Below are positions 21,011 to 32,994 of a DNA stretch of 64,000 nucleotides, piece by piece (position 1 is the stretch's first letter; every line of letters begins with the position of its first letter). Made by a program: the position numbers and the translations under genes. The notes under the pieces were generated by a model. The model was not told the DNA's origin. It did no database searches and was given only the letters and a program-made list of their open reading frames with translations. This DNA is from Acanthosepion esculentum (Eukaryota > Mollusca > Cephalopoda > Sepiida > Sepiidae), in NCBI GenBank assembly GCA_964036315.1, contig OZ038479.1, forward strand, positions 58,382,246 to 58,446,245, read 5' to 3'.

Positions 21011-22690
21011 GTTGTTAGTGAAGTGAATAAATTCAGCGTCTTTTAGTGGAAAGTTCATTTTCAGGCAGGAAATATTTTCTGTTGCATTCTGGGAGAACAT
21101 TTTTATTTATTTTAATGTTTTAATGTTATTTGTTTCATTGTATTTTATTTATGATATTCATTATTATGATTATTTCATTTTTATTTAATAATAAGAATGT
21201 CCATATTATAAATTTAAATGCAATTCAAAAACAGCAGGAAGACGAGATGGCGATAATCTTAAGAAAGGCTTTATTCAACAAAAGAAACTGAGCCAAACAA
21301 CACTATTGGTGTCTCTCCACATAATTCCCTCCCCAAAATACATCAGAATTTATATATGAAAATGTATGTTCCTTTGCAAACAATAGATTTACAGACAAAA
21401 CACCAAAGAAGAGTTCATTTCATAATACTTTACCCCCTACAGGAAGGAGAAGTATCTTATTTTTACTCATATAACAAAATCTTTGTTGGTGCCTTTTGTG
21501 TTCTTGAAGACCTCGGTAGAACATTACTACCTTTTGGACTAGCCTGAAATTGATTAGTGGCTGGTATAACATTATTAGAGACTGACCCTGAATTATCACG
21601 CTGGGGAATTGTTGAAATGAGTACGTCGAGACCGCCCAAGTCCTCAGAAGCATGTTGGATATTTGGGTTACTTATTCTCCAATTCAGTGGATGGACGAGA
21701 TACAGTGGGTGTGGACTCTCATCCATCAGGGTACCTTATATTTGTGTATGCGGGATTTACGTCAAGCAATTCCACTCTATTGACAAAAATTATCATTTTT
21801 ACTTGACTGGACAAAGTTCCTCAGAAGGACAGGTTTTTGTTAAAATCATGAAGAACTAAACGAAAATTAATCATAATCAAAACACTCCTGTGATGCATCA
21901 GTAAACCTAATCAGTGATGTTTATTCCTGCTGTCTTTGGGAGATTTGTTATTAATATATATTTGTTTGCATATATGTATATCGGTCTTGTTTGTTTTCTT
22001 TATCTTCTTTGGACTTAATTATAGTCCAACATTCCTATGTAGCTGGACCGACTAGCAGGAAATCTTAACCTTCTGATATCTCTTCACATCTTCACCCCCA
22101 CGGTCTGCTACAATATGCGCGGGCGCACACACACACACTTCTAACATGTTGAACAAATCAGTTTTCAAACAGAATATTCGAGATGAAAATACCTAGGTTA
22201 TCAAACAAAATTTCAATTCTCAAGCAACATTGCTGAACCCAGTTAACCCAAACAGAATCATTCCTTAGTCAACCGCCATGTTGTATACATTCGTGTGTTA
22301 TGCTGTGCTTTTTCAATTTTATTGTACTGGGCTTTTTTTTCTCTTCGTTAGTCCTCAGTTATGCTTCCAAAGGAAAAAGAAAAATTAAGAGAAAAACAAT
22401 TGTTGATGATATTGTTTCTTCCTACTCAGTTTCATATGGCAAAATCAATGATACTCTATTCTCATAAATAGAGACAATCATGACTTTCCTTCCCCTTTCC
22501 AAACAATAACATCGCTTGCTTTCCCTTTTCACTTATGCCATTAAATCTCCTACTTACAGTAAAATTGAAGTATTTGTCTACATTTTATCTGTTTAGTATT
22601 GTTTTTTTTTTCCTTATATTTAATGATTTTCATTAGTTGTGTATAAACTTGTGCACAAAGTACTGTTGTTAATGTTTAAATAAACAATCA
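21011..22690. other. Unclassified sequence, no gene supported
   Basis: Overlapping open frames of 60-100 codons on both strands between 21356 and 21859 lack recognisable domains. A (CA)n tract lies at about 22126-22137. The rest is anonymous. Confidence 0.4.
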
Positions 22691-22805
22691 TCTTGGGACC
22701 AGAAATGGATCAATCCATTTTACATTGATTCCTATTGGAAAAATAGTTTCAGTTTACGAACGGGCTTCAGGAATGAATTAAATTCATGAAACAAGGTTCC
22801 ACTGT
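22690..22805 (+). repeat. MITE-like remnant
   Basis: A block containing AGTTTACGAACGGGCTTC, then GAATTAAATTC, and ending in ACAAGGTTCCACTGTA resembles the terminal part of a small DNA transposon that is common in invertebrate genomes. Only one end is recognisable. Confidence 0.4.
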
Positions 22806-24467
22806 ACTATATGTTTATTGACATTTGGAAAAACGTTCATGAAAGTATGTTTCAAAAAAATAATATCATGAACATTTTTCCAAATATCAGTAACTTCTAA
22901 CTCTATCGGTATTACAGACTCAAATTTATTTTATTACGTACTATATGTTTGTAACTTACTTTTCCCATTACCGAAAAAATCGCAAAATGTCAAATGTATC
23001 TCTTTAAAAGAAGCCTTTTTGCAAACTTTATTTAGGCAAGTTTTCAGATCATTAAACTGGAGCTCCTTTTTTTTTCTTTTTTTTTTACAAATTTCACCTC
23101 ATTCATGTCAATCATGTAATTAACACAAAAAAAAACATGTCTGTTGGGTAAAACAAAAAAAAAACATGTAATCCTTGTGAGGAAGTGAAAGAATGCTAGA
23201 TCCTAGCCAAAGAAGACCAGTAGATAACAATGGTTTAGAGGTACCCTAATTCTGTCATGTAGTTGAGACTCCATTATTGGATGTAGTTTTGGATCACACA
23301 CAAGATCCGCTTTCCAATTCCTTCTTAAAAAAAAAAAATCACCATTTCCCCTTTCCTTTTCGTTGACTACCAACCATTTTATCTTTTTTCAGCTATAACC
23401 ACCTTGAGGCGTTTTCTGCTTTCATATTGAATCTTGAACTAATATCCTTGCTTTTTTTTTTTTGTTGTTTCTTTACCAAGTCACTTACTCCTAATTTTGA
23501 TAGCATCTTGCAAAGTGAACACCCATGATTAAAAATAAACCTGCTAACATACAAATCATTTTGGTGTCAAGACTGTGCATCAGCATTTTCACTGAAGACA
23601 AGTATTAAAAATATCTGAAGACACAAGGGAAATGTAAGAATCTTTCAATGAAAGTTCACAAGTAGAAAAAAAAAGTTATGCCTTGGAATTTTGATAGACT
23701 TATCTCTGATCAAGTCTACCATTGGCATGGTCAGGCCTCTTCTCTCACAAGTTAATCTTTATGTTTTTATACAATCCTCATTTCTTAAAAATATCATCAT
23801 TTTCTAGACACTAGCACTCATTGTTTTCATGACACTTTCTTTATAGTTAAAGCAGTTATAGGTATCTCCATGAAATCACTAAAAAAATTAACATACTGTA
23901 ATGAAAAAAATGCTCCAAACTTAATGAAAACAAAGTTTTATCATCAACAAAATGTTTGTTATTATGAAGAAAGCCCAAAATATTTTTTGAATTAAGCCAT
24001 TAATTGTTCAATTTTTTTTTTCCTGTCAGAACGTCGACCAAAGGTTAGTATTAAGAAATTTAGAGTCTTTTTTGGTTAAAAAGACATTGTTTTGGAAATT
24101 CTTGCAAAAATCAAATAATTGTCAGATTTTAATGAAACTTTCAGAACATATTCACAAATGAATGAAATTATTTTAGACATTAATTTTTTTAAAACTTTTA
24201 AAGTGATGGTAAAAATAATCTTTTTACACATTAACCCCCACCCTTACTTAATTTTATGAAAACTCAAGAAATTCAACATTGTAACTTTTATTGATTATAT
24301 TAGTGAAAAGCAGAAATCTTTGAAGAATATAAATCATCAATATTTTTTTTTTTTGTGGATAGTTTTTTTTTTTTTGTAAAATTGAATTATTCTGTTCCCC
24401 CAAATCAGCTCTGAATTGTAATATACAAAACCCAATAAAACTAAGACATTATTTAATGACTTTCATG

Positions 24468-24527
<60 letters not shown>

Positions 24528-25305
24528 CAAGAACTATTGTAAAGCAAAAATACTTTTCCGATGAAAAATGAATTTTTACAAGAATCTTTTTTTTCCCTCA
24601 ATTTTAAATACAAAATGTGATAAAGTTGTTAAATATTTTAACATTAAGTTTCAATCTGTAGAGATTAGGGAATGCTGTTATTAAGTAGATCTAGCTTTAC
24701 AGGTCATAAACTTGAAAACTTATAATCTGTGACAGACCCTATTTTAAAAAAGAATTTAACATTGTTTTTGAATGTGCATAAAAAGTTATTTGCAAATATA
24801 TGGATGATCAAGCATAGCATTAAAATGCTATGGATTTTAAGAGTTATTTCCACTAACAGCAATAATATCCCTTCAGAACAATTGCGTTTTTGTTCTGCAA
24901 GCCCATCTTGAAGAATTCTCTGACTGACTTTGACTGTCATTGTCGCATTTTCAAAAGTTTTTATTTTTTTATGTCCTATTTCACTAAATATTTTTAATTT
25001 AGTTTTTTTAAATATAATTACGTTATTGTTTTTCAGTGAGAGACATACTGCAATTATTATTTTCTTTTTTAGTTTCAATTTTAGGGACAAAAAAAGGAAT
25101 CACATTCTTCATTAAAGTCTGAAATCATTTGCATAGCAGTTTTTTTTTATTTTTATGCTTCTATTGTTAGTGGACTATGATTAAATAAAATAAGAGTTAA
25201 AGATTACATAATTAATACAAAATTTTACATTTTTATAACTGTCATATTATAACAATATTAAAAATAAGGGAAAAAAATTAACACATAAAAAAAAATATAA
25301 GATTT
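22806..25305. other. AT-rich DNA with a dispersed repeat copy
   Basis: Contains a copy of the AT-rich family (about 23880-24700) also seen at 8500-9080 and 34230-34940. Open frames here are AT-rich noise on both strands. Confidence 0.5.
24473..24527 (+). repeat. (TA)n(TG)n compound microsatellite
   Basis: About 38 bases of alternating TA are followed by about 17 bases of TG. Confidence 0.95.
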
Positions 25306-25309
25306 CATG

Positions 25310-25550
25310 TCTCACACCTCTTGCCTGTGGAACTCTCTCCCCTCCTCCTGTTTCCCTGATAGCTATAATCTTCAATTATTCAAATGTAATGTCAATCGAC
25401 GTCTCCAGATGCCCTGATCTATCCCCTATCCTTCTCTTCATCCTTTCCTCTATCATTCCTATTTGCTCTAGCTCCAACTCTCTGTAACCCCTTGCGTGCT
25501 AGTGGCTTCCTGTTTTGCTTGGGGTGAAACGCTTATTTAAAAAAAAAAAA
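25310..25550 (+). mobile_element. LINE family 1, 3' end only
   Basis: Encodes SCLWNSLPSSCFPDSYNLQL followed by FKCNVNRRLQMP and a stop. The shared family tail follows (CCCTTGCGTGCTAGTGGCTT, then CTTGGGGTGAAACGC) and a poly(A) run at 25539-25551. It is severely 5'-truncated. Confidence 0.8.
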
Positions 25551-25607
25551 AGAAGCTATCTTATTTATGAAATTTTACGGTATTATTCTTATTATTAATT
25601 TTTATAT

Positions 25608-25643
25608 TATCTCAGTTATGAAAAAAATTTCATAACTGAGATA
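25608..25643. repeat. Perfect short inverted repeat
   Basis: Arms containing TATCTCAGTTATGAAA and its complement are separated by about four bases, and are flanked by repeated ATTATTAATTTTTATAT. It could form a hairpin or cruciform. No link to a gene was found. Confidence 0.8.
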
Positions 25644-26639
25644 TTATTATTTTTTTTATTTATTATTAATTTTTATATCACAAAATTTCATAAGAGATGT
25701 ACATAAAAAATATAGGTACCTCTTACAAATTTTTGTCTCGCTCTCAGTTACAAAATTTTCAATTTATTTTATTGTTATTATTTTAAATTTTATTTTTCCA
25801 GAAAAATTGTTCAAACATAAGACTAAAAAAATCAGTAAAATATTAGATTGCTGAAAGTATTTGTCAATTTTTTTAAATTACTGCTTAGTTAAACAAGTTC
25901 ACTTAAAAATAAAAAAAATTATGTCACTTCTGTTCTTCTGTCCGATAACTTCCCCCTGAGCTAAGCTGTCACTACATTGATGTAACTGTCAGTTAACACC
26001 TCAAAAACAAGTCACTGTAGTTAAGACATGCTTCTCATATTTTCAACATTTTTTCTGTTAAAAATCTAAAAAAAATAGCAAGTAATATTTCTTTTCAATT
26101 AGATTAAGTAAACTTTAACTTTTCTGATTTTCTTTTGAAACTTTTGAAAAAGGTATAATTTATTTTTACATGATTTTTAAACAGAGTTTAACTTTTTGTT
26201 TACAAATGTATAAAAAATGGCAGCCATCATCAATTTTAATAGTATTCCGCTGATGCAAGGAAAACAATCAAAATTTCAAATGTTCTAAAAAGGATGAAAA
26301 AATTGAATAAAATAATCAAAAAATACTTTGATCTTTCCTCTAAATAACAAATATTTAGATGATAAAAATTGTTTTCATCATATTATGCTAGTGAAACAGT
26401 GTTAATACTTAAATTAGCACAATTCATATGGAAAGTAGTTAGGTAGGAAATAAAAAAAATGATCCTGTTTTGTTTATCTAATTGCATTTTCTGGTTTGAA
26501 ATGTTAATGTAAGAATATAATAAATACTTTGTTTACCTTCCCTTTTTCTTTCCACTCTTATTTTAATGGCAAGAATACAGCTTTCTGATTTGTCTAGAAG
26601 CAAGTTAGGCTTCATCTGTTCAATAATCACCATTGTGTA
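25644..26639. other. No gene recognised; AT-rich
   Basis: Anonymous AT-rich sequence between two LINE fragments. Confidence 0.5.
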
Positions 26640-27215
26640 TATGTACATCTGTGTCTGTTGATTCAGTCATGGCATTCATAATATTGCTGCCATATATGGT
26701 CTAGTGCTCCTGCTATTTATCTACATTCCTTGATAAAATCCAAAGAAGAATCAGCAATATTATTGGCCCTGTTCTGGTGTCTTGGATTCCGTTTCTTTTC
26801 CATTGCCTTAAGGCTACCTCCCTGTACCTTTTCTATAAATACTTTTCATGGTAATTGTTCAGATGAACTCTTCATTATGGTATCTAGACTTTATTAGTAC
26901 TATACTAGTGACAAGGTCTCATCAATTTACAGTTGAGTTGGCTAGATATAACCATAAATACATTGCTAATAGTTACTTTTGTCACACTTCTCACTTGTGG
27001 AACTCCCTTTCAGCTCCATGAATTCCAGCCAATTTTAATCTTCAAAAATTTAAATGCAATGTCAATCGTTATCTACTACCTTCCTGATTACTCTTTTATT
27101 GTTCCAACTCCTTAGCAATGTTTCTGTTTCTAACTCTTTCACACCCAGTAACCCTTTGTGTCTTAGTGGCTTTACTGCCTTACATAGTGTGAACTCAATT
27201 AAAAAAAAAAAAAAA
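26640..27215 (+). mobile_element. LINE family 1, 5'-truncated and decayed
   Basis: Motifs in order: LDKIQRRISNIIGPVL (about 26720), KATSLYLFYKYF, HTSHLWNSLSAP (about 26985), NLQKFKCNVNRYLLP (about 27035), then the family tail with ACCCAGTAACCCTTTGTGT and a poly(A) run at 27199-27214. Frameshifts are present. Confidence 0.8.
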
Positions 27216-27767
27216 GGAAAATGTTATTTGTGTTCCTTATGGTACTAACAGAAAATAATGTGTGTTAATTGCTTTAAAAAACATATTAAGCAAAAATAGT
27301 TATGCTAGTTAGCCTTAAAATTTTTATGTATTTAAATTTGACCAAGTCTGCCATTGGTGACTGTTAATTTCCTACAGAATGTATTAAGAAAAAAAAATGA
27401 GGTTCATTTTGTGACATTATTAGAGACTATGGCTCACAAAAATCCAATAATTCTCAAAACTGAGTTTTAACTGATGGTCATTCTCAAAACTGGTTATAAA
27501 CCGGTTTTAGCGGACTTAGAGCAGTGCCCCCTAATTCTTTTTTTAATGAATTGATATCAATCAGACACCAAACTCTCAGATAATTGTGAAAAAATTGGGA
27601 AAAATGTATTATTTTCAAAGTTACCAGCATCATCTTTCAAAATGCCTATCTGACAATTATGTCCAGGCCCAAGCCAGAGAATGGACAAAGGAGGAATACT
27701 GGCACCTCATAACCAGCTACTTCAGGTAGATGGAGCCCAACAGCCCAGGAAGGCAGTCTGTCTTGAG

Positions 27768-28115
27768 CAGTGGTTCTCAACCATTTTTTACCCATGGACA
27801 CCCTTCTTTTATATATCCTTTGTTTTGTTTTTTTTTCAACTTTTGCAGTCAAAACATCTGGTAGCTAACTTACATTGCTTGATCACATTTTCTGCTAGTT
27901 TTAGAGTTGTTTTTTGAAATTTTAGTATTTTAATATGGTGTAGATTACTGTAGAAATTCCAAATCTCAGTTGTGACAACCACTCCAAAGGAAAATTGCTC
28001 TATGGACTACTAAAATATTACAGTGAACCTCCACTCCTCTATGTTTTTTGTGTGGACCCCCAGTAATGTTACATGAACCCCTTGGGGCCATATAGACCCC
28101 GGTTGAGAAGCATTG
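27768..28115. mobile_element. hAT-type MITE with 8-bp target-site duplication
   Basis: The element begins CAGTGGTTCTCAACC and ends GGTTGAGAAGCATTG, the inverted repeats of hAT non-autonomous elements. It is flanked by GTCTTGAG (27760-27767) and GTCTAGAG (28116-28123), an 8-bp duplication with one mismatch. It is 348 bp long with no coding capacity and would need a hAT transposase supplied in trans. Confidence 0.9.
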
Positions 28116-28650
28116 GTCTAGAGGATGAAAACCGTAATTTTAAACTTTGTGATCATATCCAAGCACAAAAAAAGTCTGTGATTTATGTGATCCTTGATGT
28201 GAGTTCTAATAATGTCAAGAGCATGAAAAAAAAAAAAGCAAGTTCATGCATTGGTTAAGAGTGGAAAATTAACTTCTTTATTAGTGTACAAAATTTGGCA
28301 GTCTTTTTAAAAGTCAACTGATGTGTCTGCTGTCTGTGTGTATAACTGTGACCATAAGATGTCACTGTTACAAAGCAGAAATCAATGGGTCATAACAATA
28401 GGTTACCCCACTTCCTTCTTATTTTTTTTCTTTGAACATAATTTTAAAAAATTGAAATTGTTATAAATATAAAATTATTCTTGTAAATAAACAATCGTGT
28501 TTAATATTTTTGTTGTAAATTTTCAAGAACAAAGAAAATACATAAATTCACATTCATAATTTTGTGTTTTATTAAAATTCTGATCATCACATTTCAAGAC
28601 AATAAATGTTACCGTAAAAATTAAAGGAGTATATAGTAATAATGCTCAGT
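28116..28650. repeat. AT-rich; repeat shared with 60815-60950
   Basis: 28475-28615 shares ordered blocks with 60815-60930, including TTTTATTAAAATTCT and ATCATCAC. No gene was found. Confidence 0.5.
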
Positions 28651-28651
28651 A

Positions 28652-28838
28652 TCTGTCTATATTTCTGAGATGAGGTATTATGTACACTATTTACATTATT
28701 TAGACTATTGTTTTCATCTTTGTCGTCATATTTATTACAATGTTTCAGACGTTGTACACTCTGGCCTTCTTCAGGTGGTTGAAATGTCGAACTGAACCCT
28801 TTATTTTGCTCACTGTTCTAGTTCCACGTTCCATGTCA
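28652..28838 (-). mobile_element. SINE family A / Penelope-type tail, headless copy
   Basis: Read on the minus strand: GTGGAACTAGAACAGTGAGC, then CACCTGAAGAAGGCC, then GACGACAAAGATGAAAAC and the tail CTCATCTCAGAAATATAG. The tRNA-like head is absent. It directly abuts the GIY-YIG relic, whose other side carries the same tail in the opposite orientation, so the pair forms inverted flanks. Confidence 0.7.
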
Positions 28839-29397
28839 GAAAATACAAAGGATCTGCGGTCTGTATAACATCAGGACAACCTTCAAAAGTTGGATGATAC
28901 TTCACAGATATCTCTCCTGAGTAAGACCCCCCCATAGAAGAAAACACAACTAAAGACTGTGTCTACACTATCCCATGCAGCTGCAGAAAGAAATATAAAG
29001 GGGAGACAGGCTGCCCCCTTAAGGTAAGGCTTCAAGAACACCAGAAAGCTGTAACATGAGGGAAAGTGGAAAAATCAGGCGTGGCTGACCACATATGGAG
29101 GGAAAAGGGAGACCACTGCCCTCTGTGGGATCAGGTTAAGATCATAGACAAAGAACATCATTGGAAAATTTGTAAACTTAAGGAATCAGCATATATGCTA
29201 GGCCACAAAAATCTCCTGAGCCGACCAAGCATAGAAATGAATACAGTATGGGAACCAGTAATAAGGAGTACCAGAGAAAAGCGATAACAACAAAAAAATT
29301 GCAATATGAGCTCTGGTAAGTGTACAACAGCTGAAACATTGTAATAAATATGGCAACAAAGATGAGGACAATAGTCTGAATAATGTAAATAATAATG
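28839..29397 (+). pseudogene. Penelope-like element relic: GIY-YIG endonuclease and 3' tail
   Basis: The coding remnant reads ICGLYNIRTTFKSW near the start, then CVYTIPCSCRKKYKGETG (from about 28955). It continues with RLQEHQKAV, GVADHIW, HCPLWDQVKIIDKEHHW and RPSIEMNTVWEPVIR, ending in a stop at 29285. The CVY...YKG spacing, the RLxEH motif and the late PSIExN are the signature of the GIY-YIG nuclease at the C-terminus of Penelope-like retroelements, which nicks target DNA. One upstream stop and an in-frame TGA at 29057 (an Arg CGA-to-TGA change is plausible) inactivate it. The reverse transcriptase is missing. The 3' tail (about 29310-29397) matches the SINE family A tail. Confidence 0.8.
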
Positions 29398-29707
29398 TTA
29401 TCAAAGAAAAAACTGTCCTTTCTTCGCAGTTCCAAAGGTTATACTTTGCCATTATTTGACTACTTTTATTTGTTGCTGACAATTGAAGTTAACATTAAAT
29501 ATAATTATAAGTTTATACTCATGTATAAGCGATTTCATGTTTAGTGCAACCCCTGAATTTTTTTTGCAGGAATTTTAACTCTTCCAGAAAAAAAAAAATT
29601 ACCTGTGTCTAGTGCAACTGGTCACCGAAAATGCATGATTTTTAAGCTCTTCAAAAAAAAAAAAAAAAAAAAATTCCCTGTGTATAGTACAACCTCCTAT
29701 TTTTTTT
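29398..29707. other. No gene; short A-rich interval
   Basis: Contains poly(A) runs (29588-29599, 29654-29673). No element was assigned. Confidence 0.5.
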
Positions 29708-30037
29708 ATCTGTCTGTATTTCTGAAATGAGATATTGTAATTATTTACATTATTCAGACTGTTGTCTTCATCTTTGTTGACATATTCATAACATTTCCGG
29801 CTGTTGTATGCTCCAGCCTTCTTCAGGTGATTGGAATTTCGAACTGAATCCTTTATTTCATCCACCAAGATAGATTGTTCTAATTCTATGTGCCATGCCT
29901 CTTCTGGATGTCTCAGTTTCTCCCTTTAACTCAACTCTCCAAGTTTTTTTTGTTCACCATTGCGGTAGCCAGGTATAGAATTCACAACACTTTGGGTCAA
30001 GTCACTGGATCCAACCAATGCTTTTATCCACTGGAAC
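29708..30037 (-). mobile_element. SINE family A, near-complete copy
   Basis: Minus strand: CCAGTGGATAAAAGCATTGG head, B-box-like TGAATTCTATACCTGG, body with GGCACATAGAATTAGAAC, then CACCTGAAGAAGGCTGG, and tail GATGAAGACAACAGTCTG and TTTCAGAAATACAGACAG. In this copy the GGCT/AGCC pair around the tail loop is preserved by matching changes. Confidence 0.8.
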
Positions 30038-31034
30038 ATTTTTTGTTTAAAAAAAAAAACTGATAATAAAAACTCACACTCTGCTAGAGTATATACAGCA
30101 AATATCTTGATTAGAAATTCATTATTTAAGAGGATTTAAATTTTTTTGAAAGCAATTTTTAACGTCTCTGCTTATAACCTGAACAGACCTGAAGCCTGAT
30201 TACAGAAAGCACTTGTGACCAAGTTGCTTTCTGGCTACTGAAACTGAATGCAAACAGACACGCAACCAAATACTCTCAAGTTACCAGGTGTGAAGCATGG
30301 TATGGGGGCAGATGTATATGGTCATTTTCTTGTCTGGTGTGTCCAGCAACCAAAATGGAGTACGTATCTTTGTCAACTGTTCCGGTCCATCTCACACTCC
30401 CAAAAGCAAATCCCATTTTTCGATATCAATCGTCTAGTAGTTTGTTGTATCACCCAAAGAGAAGTTATTTGTGTATGTAACAATTTCCATTTGCTTTTTC
30501 TCCCCAGTGGGTTCATTGTGCAAATACACATGGCCCCAGCCAAAAAAAAATATTTCTCCAACTATTATTAAGAATCACTTTATGAGCATAGTGATCGTAG
30601 TATTAAGAATTTATCCCTTTCAGATGAGATTTCAGCTTGGAAATTCAAGTAAATATTTTCCCTTATCAGAAAAAGAAGACCACCTATATGAAATTCCAAA
30701 GTTAATGACTTTTCACCAGATCTGTTGGAGGATCAACACTCACTCACTCTCTCACTCCTTTCCTCGTCAACTCCATTTTATAGGTTTAATTCAACTTTAA
30801 TTCTCTGTTTCTTTTCCCAATGTTTTGCAATTTATTTCTAATTTTTAATTCCTTCCATAACTCTACTGTGCCTCCAAACATTTATTAAAGCTTTCTGTTT
30901 AACTACTCAATGACATCTTTTTTGAAAAGTGGTTGCTTATTTTATGAGCAAAAGACAAAAATGATTTCTTCAATAAAAAAAAAAAAAAAAAAAAAAAAGG
31001 AGACATTTATATCTGGTCACTCTACAGGTGTTAC
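30038..31034. other. No gene supported
   Basis: Two overlapping open frames of about 107 codons at 30248-30571 and 30471-30800 (plus) have no recognisable domain and no paralogue in the window. A 24-base poly(A) run lies at 30975-30998 and could be the tail of an unrecognised retroelement. Confidence 0.4.
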
Positions 31035-31372
31035 TGGTTTGGTTTGATTTGTTTTACGGCATATCAGCCTCAGTGGGTTATTTAATGCCGACAAGATTTC
31101 GATTGCTGGTAATGTTTTTTCTTTTCTCAAAAATGTATTGCTGGTAATATTTTTTCCTCAAAAAATGTATTGTTAGTATTAAAACCTATTTTTACACTTT
31201 CATAGTGTTTTGACCCTAGTTTGGGGGTTAACTATTTGACCATAGCTGGGACCCTAACAGCAGTGGTTCCATGCTCCTCAAAACCTCCTGATCAGAGACC
31301 TTTGCTGTCGGATGTAGTTTATCATCTTACCCAGGATGCAGATGTAGTTTATCGTCATACCCAGGACAGCAA
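31035..31372 (+). mobile_element. Unclassified element X, copy 1, with 7-8 bp flanking duplication
   Basis: It starts TGGTTTGGTTTGATTTG and ends ATACCCAGGACAGCA. It is flanked by GTGTTAC on both sides (31028-31034 and 31373-31379; 8 bp with one mismatch). It contains short internal repeats TTGCTGGTAATxTTTTTTC. It shares start, end and interior (TTTTTACACTTTCATAGTGTTTTG, in part) with 55330-55788. It has no coding capacity. Confidence 0.65.
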
Positions 31373-31689
31373 GTGTTACTGTTAGGATGTAACCCAGTTA
31401 CATGCTAAAACATGGTCAGTTTATTGGTGACTAAACTGGTTCCTACACCAGGCTTTTCTGGTGAGGAATGTGGTTAGGCATCTAGCAGGAGGATTAAAAA
31501 CAAGATTTAGGAAAGGATGGACGAACCTTGTGAGGACAACGGCCATTTAACACATTAGTTATTTAATTTGCAAATATCTTTGCTTAAATAGATATTTTCT
31601 CAAAACCTTCCCTGACACATATGGAATCAGAACTATATTGTAGTTTAAGCTGGACACATACACAAGATTTAGAATAGAATCAATAATTC
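31373..31689. other. No gene recognised
   Basis: Unassigned sequence between element X and the next LINE fragment. Confidence 0.5.
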
Positions 31690-32265
31690 TTTTTATCCAT
31701 TGCTTGGTTTACTGGGTCAAGCTAGACAATTTTTCTCTCCAGAATCTATTTTGCATACTACCATTCATCCACATATGATCGGTGCTCCTGCTATATATTT
31801 AGAAATTCTTGATAAAATCCAAAGAATAATCAGCATTATTATTGGTCTCGACCTGGTATCTCAGCTTCAGTTGCTTCCCTGTGCCTTTTCTATAAATACT
31901 TTCATGGTAATTGTTCAGATGAGCTCTTTGCTATAGTCTCTAGACTTTATGAATTTAAGCATAGTACTAGATTGGCAACAAGATCTCATCAATTTACAGT
32001 TGGAACTGGCTAGATGTAACTGTAAGCTTTATGCTAACACTTTCTTTTCTTGCACTTCTTGCTTGTGGAACATTCTTCTGGCTCCATGACTCCAAGCCAA
32101 CTTTGATCTTCAAAAATTTAAATGCAATTTCAATCCCTATCCTTCCTGATTATTCTTCTATTGTTCCTGCTTCTTAATAATGGTTTCTAATTTTTCACAC
32201 CCAGTTATCCCTTCTATGTTAGTGGCTTTCTTACCTAGCATGGGGTGAATTTGATTAAAAAAGGA
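31690..32265 (+). mobile_element. LINE family 1, 5'-truncated fragment
   Basis: Motifs GQARQFFSPESILHTT (about 31715), YLEILDKIQRIISIIIG (about 31795), NTFMVIVQMSSL, then NLQKFKCNFNPYP-like sequence and the family tail (CCAGTTATCCCTTC, GCATGGGGTGAA). Frames are broken. Confidence 0.8.
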
Positions 32266-32990
32266 TATTGATAAAGATTAAATTGTAATCAATATTTCTA
32301 ATAAATTAAATCATATTGGTTGTAAAGATATAAATATTATTGTTACTAATATAAATTTGTACACTTCTGGTGTTGACATGGGTAATGCAGGATTGCCCTG
32401 CTAGTCTTTTGATAATTTAAAATAAAATTCTGAAGCTGGATACTAGATTTCTGAAAGATGTTGCAAAGTCTTTTTAGAAAAAAAAAAGTAAAAAGATTTG
32501 TAAATTCCATAAATAATCTTTATAATAATAAAACATATAAATAAAAGTATTCAAATAAATATAACATTTTCTATGTTGCCTCAAATTGAAGTTAACATTA
32601 AATAAATATAAACTAGGAAGACCTGTGAAAATGTCATGGTTTTACTAATTGAATTTTCTGACAAATCTTAATTCTTAAGTTAATGATTGAATAAGCTCAT
32701 GGCGAGTTCTATGACAATAAAACATCTGTAGAAATTCCCCTATCATTTAGTTAAATATTTGGGCCTAACAACTTTAACAAAAAATTGTAATAGCAATTAT
32801 AAATATGAATGCTGGTCATTATTTTAAGAAGTAAGGAGGTACAAACAAAAAGATTTGAAATTAACTTTTTCAATTCTACTGAAACAGAGGTTTACATACT
32901 GTGATCTTCCCTTCTTTCATTTTCTCACTGAAACCAAGTAGCGTCTTTGATGTATTTTGTCTTCACACAAGATCAAAATGAAATAGTCCA
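32266..32990. other. No gene recognised; AT-rich
   Basis: Anonymous AT-rich sequence. Confidence 0.5.
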
Positions 32991-32994
32991 TTAT

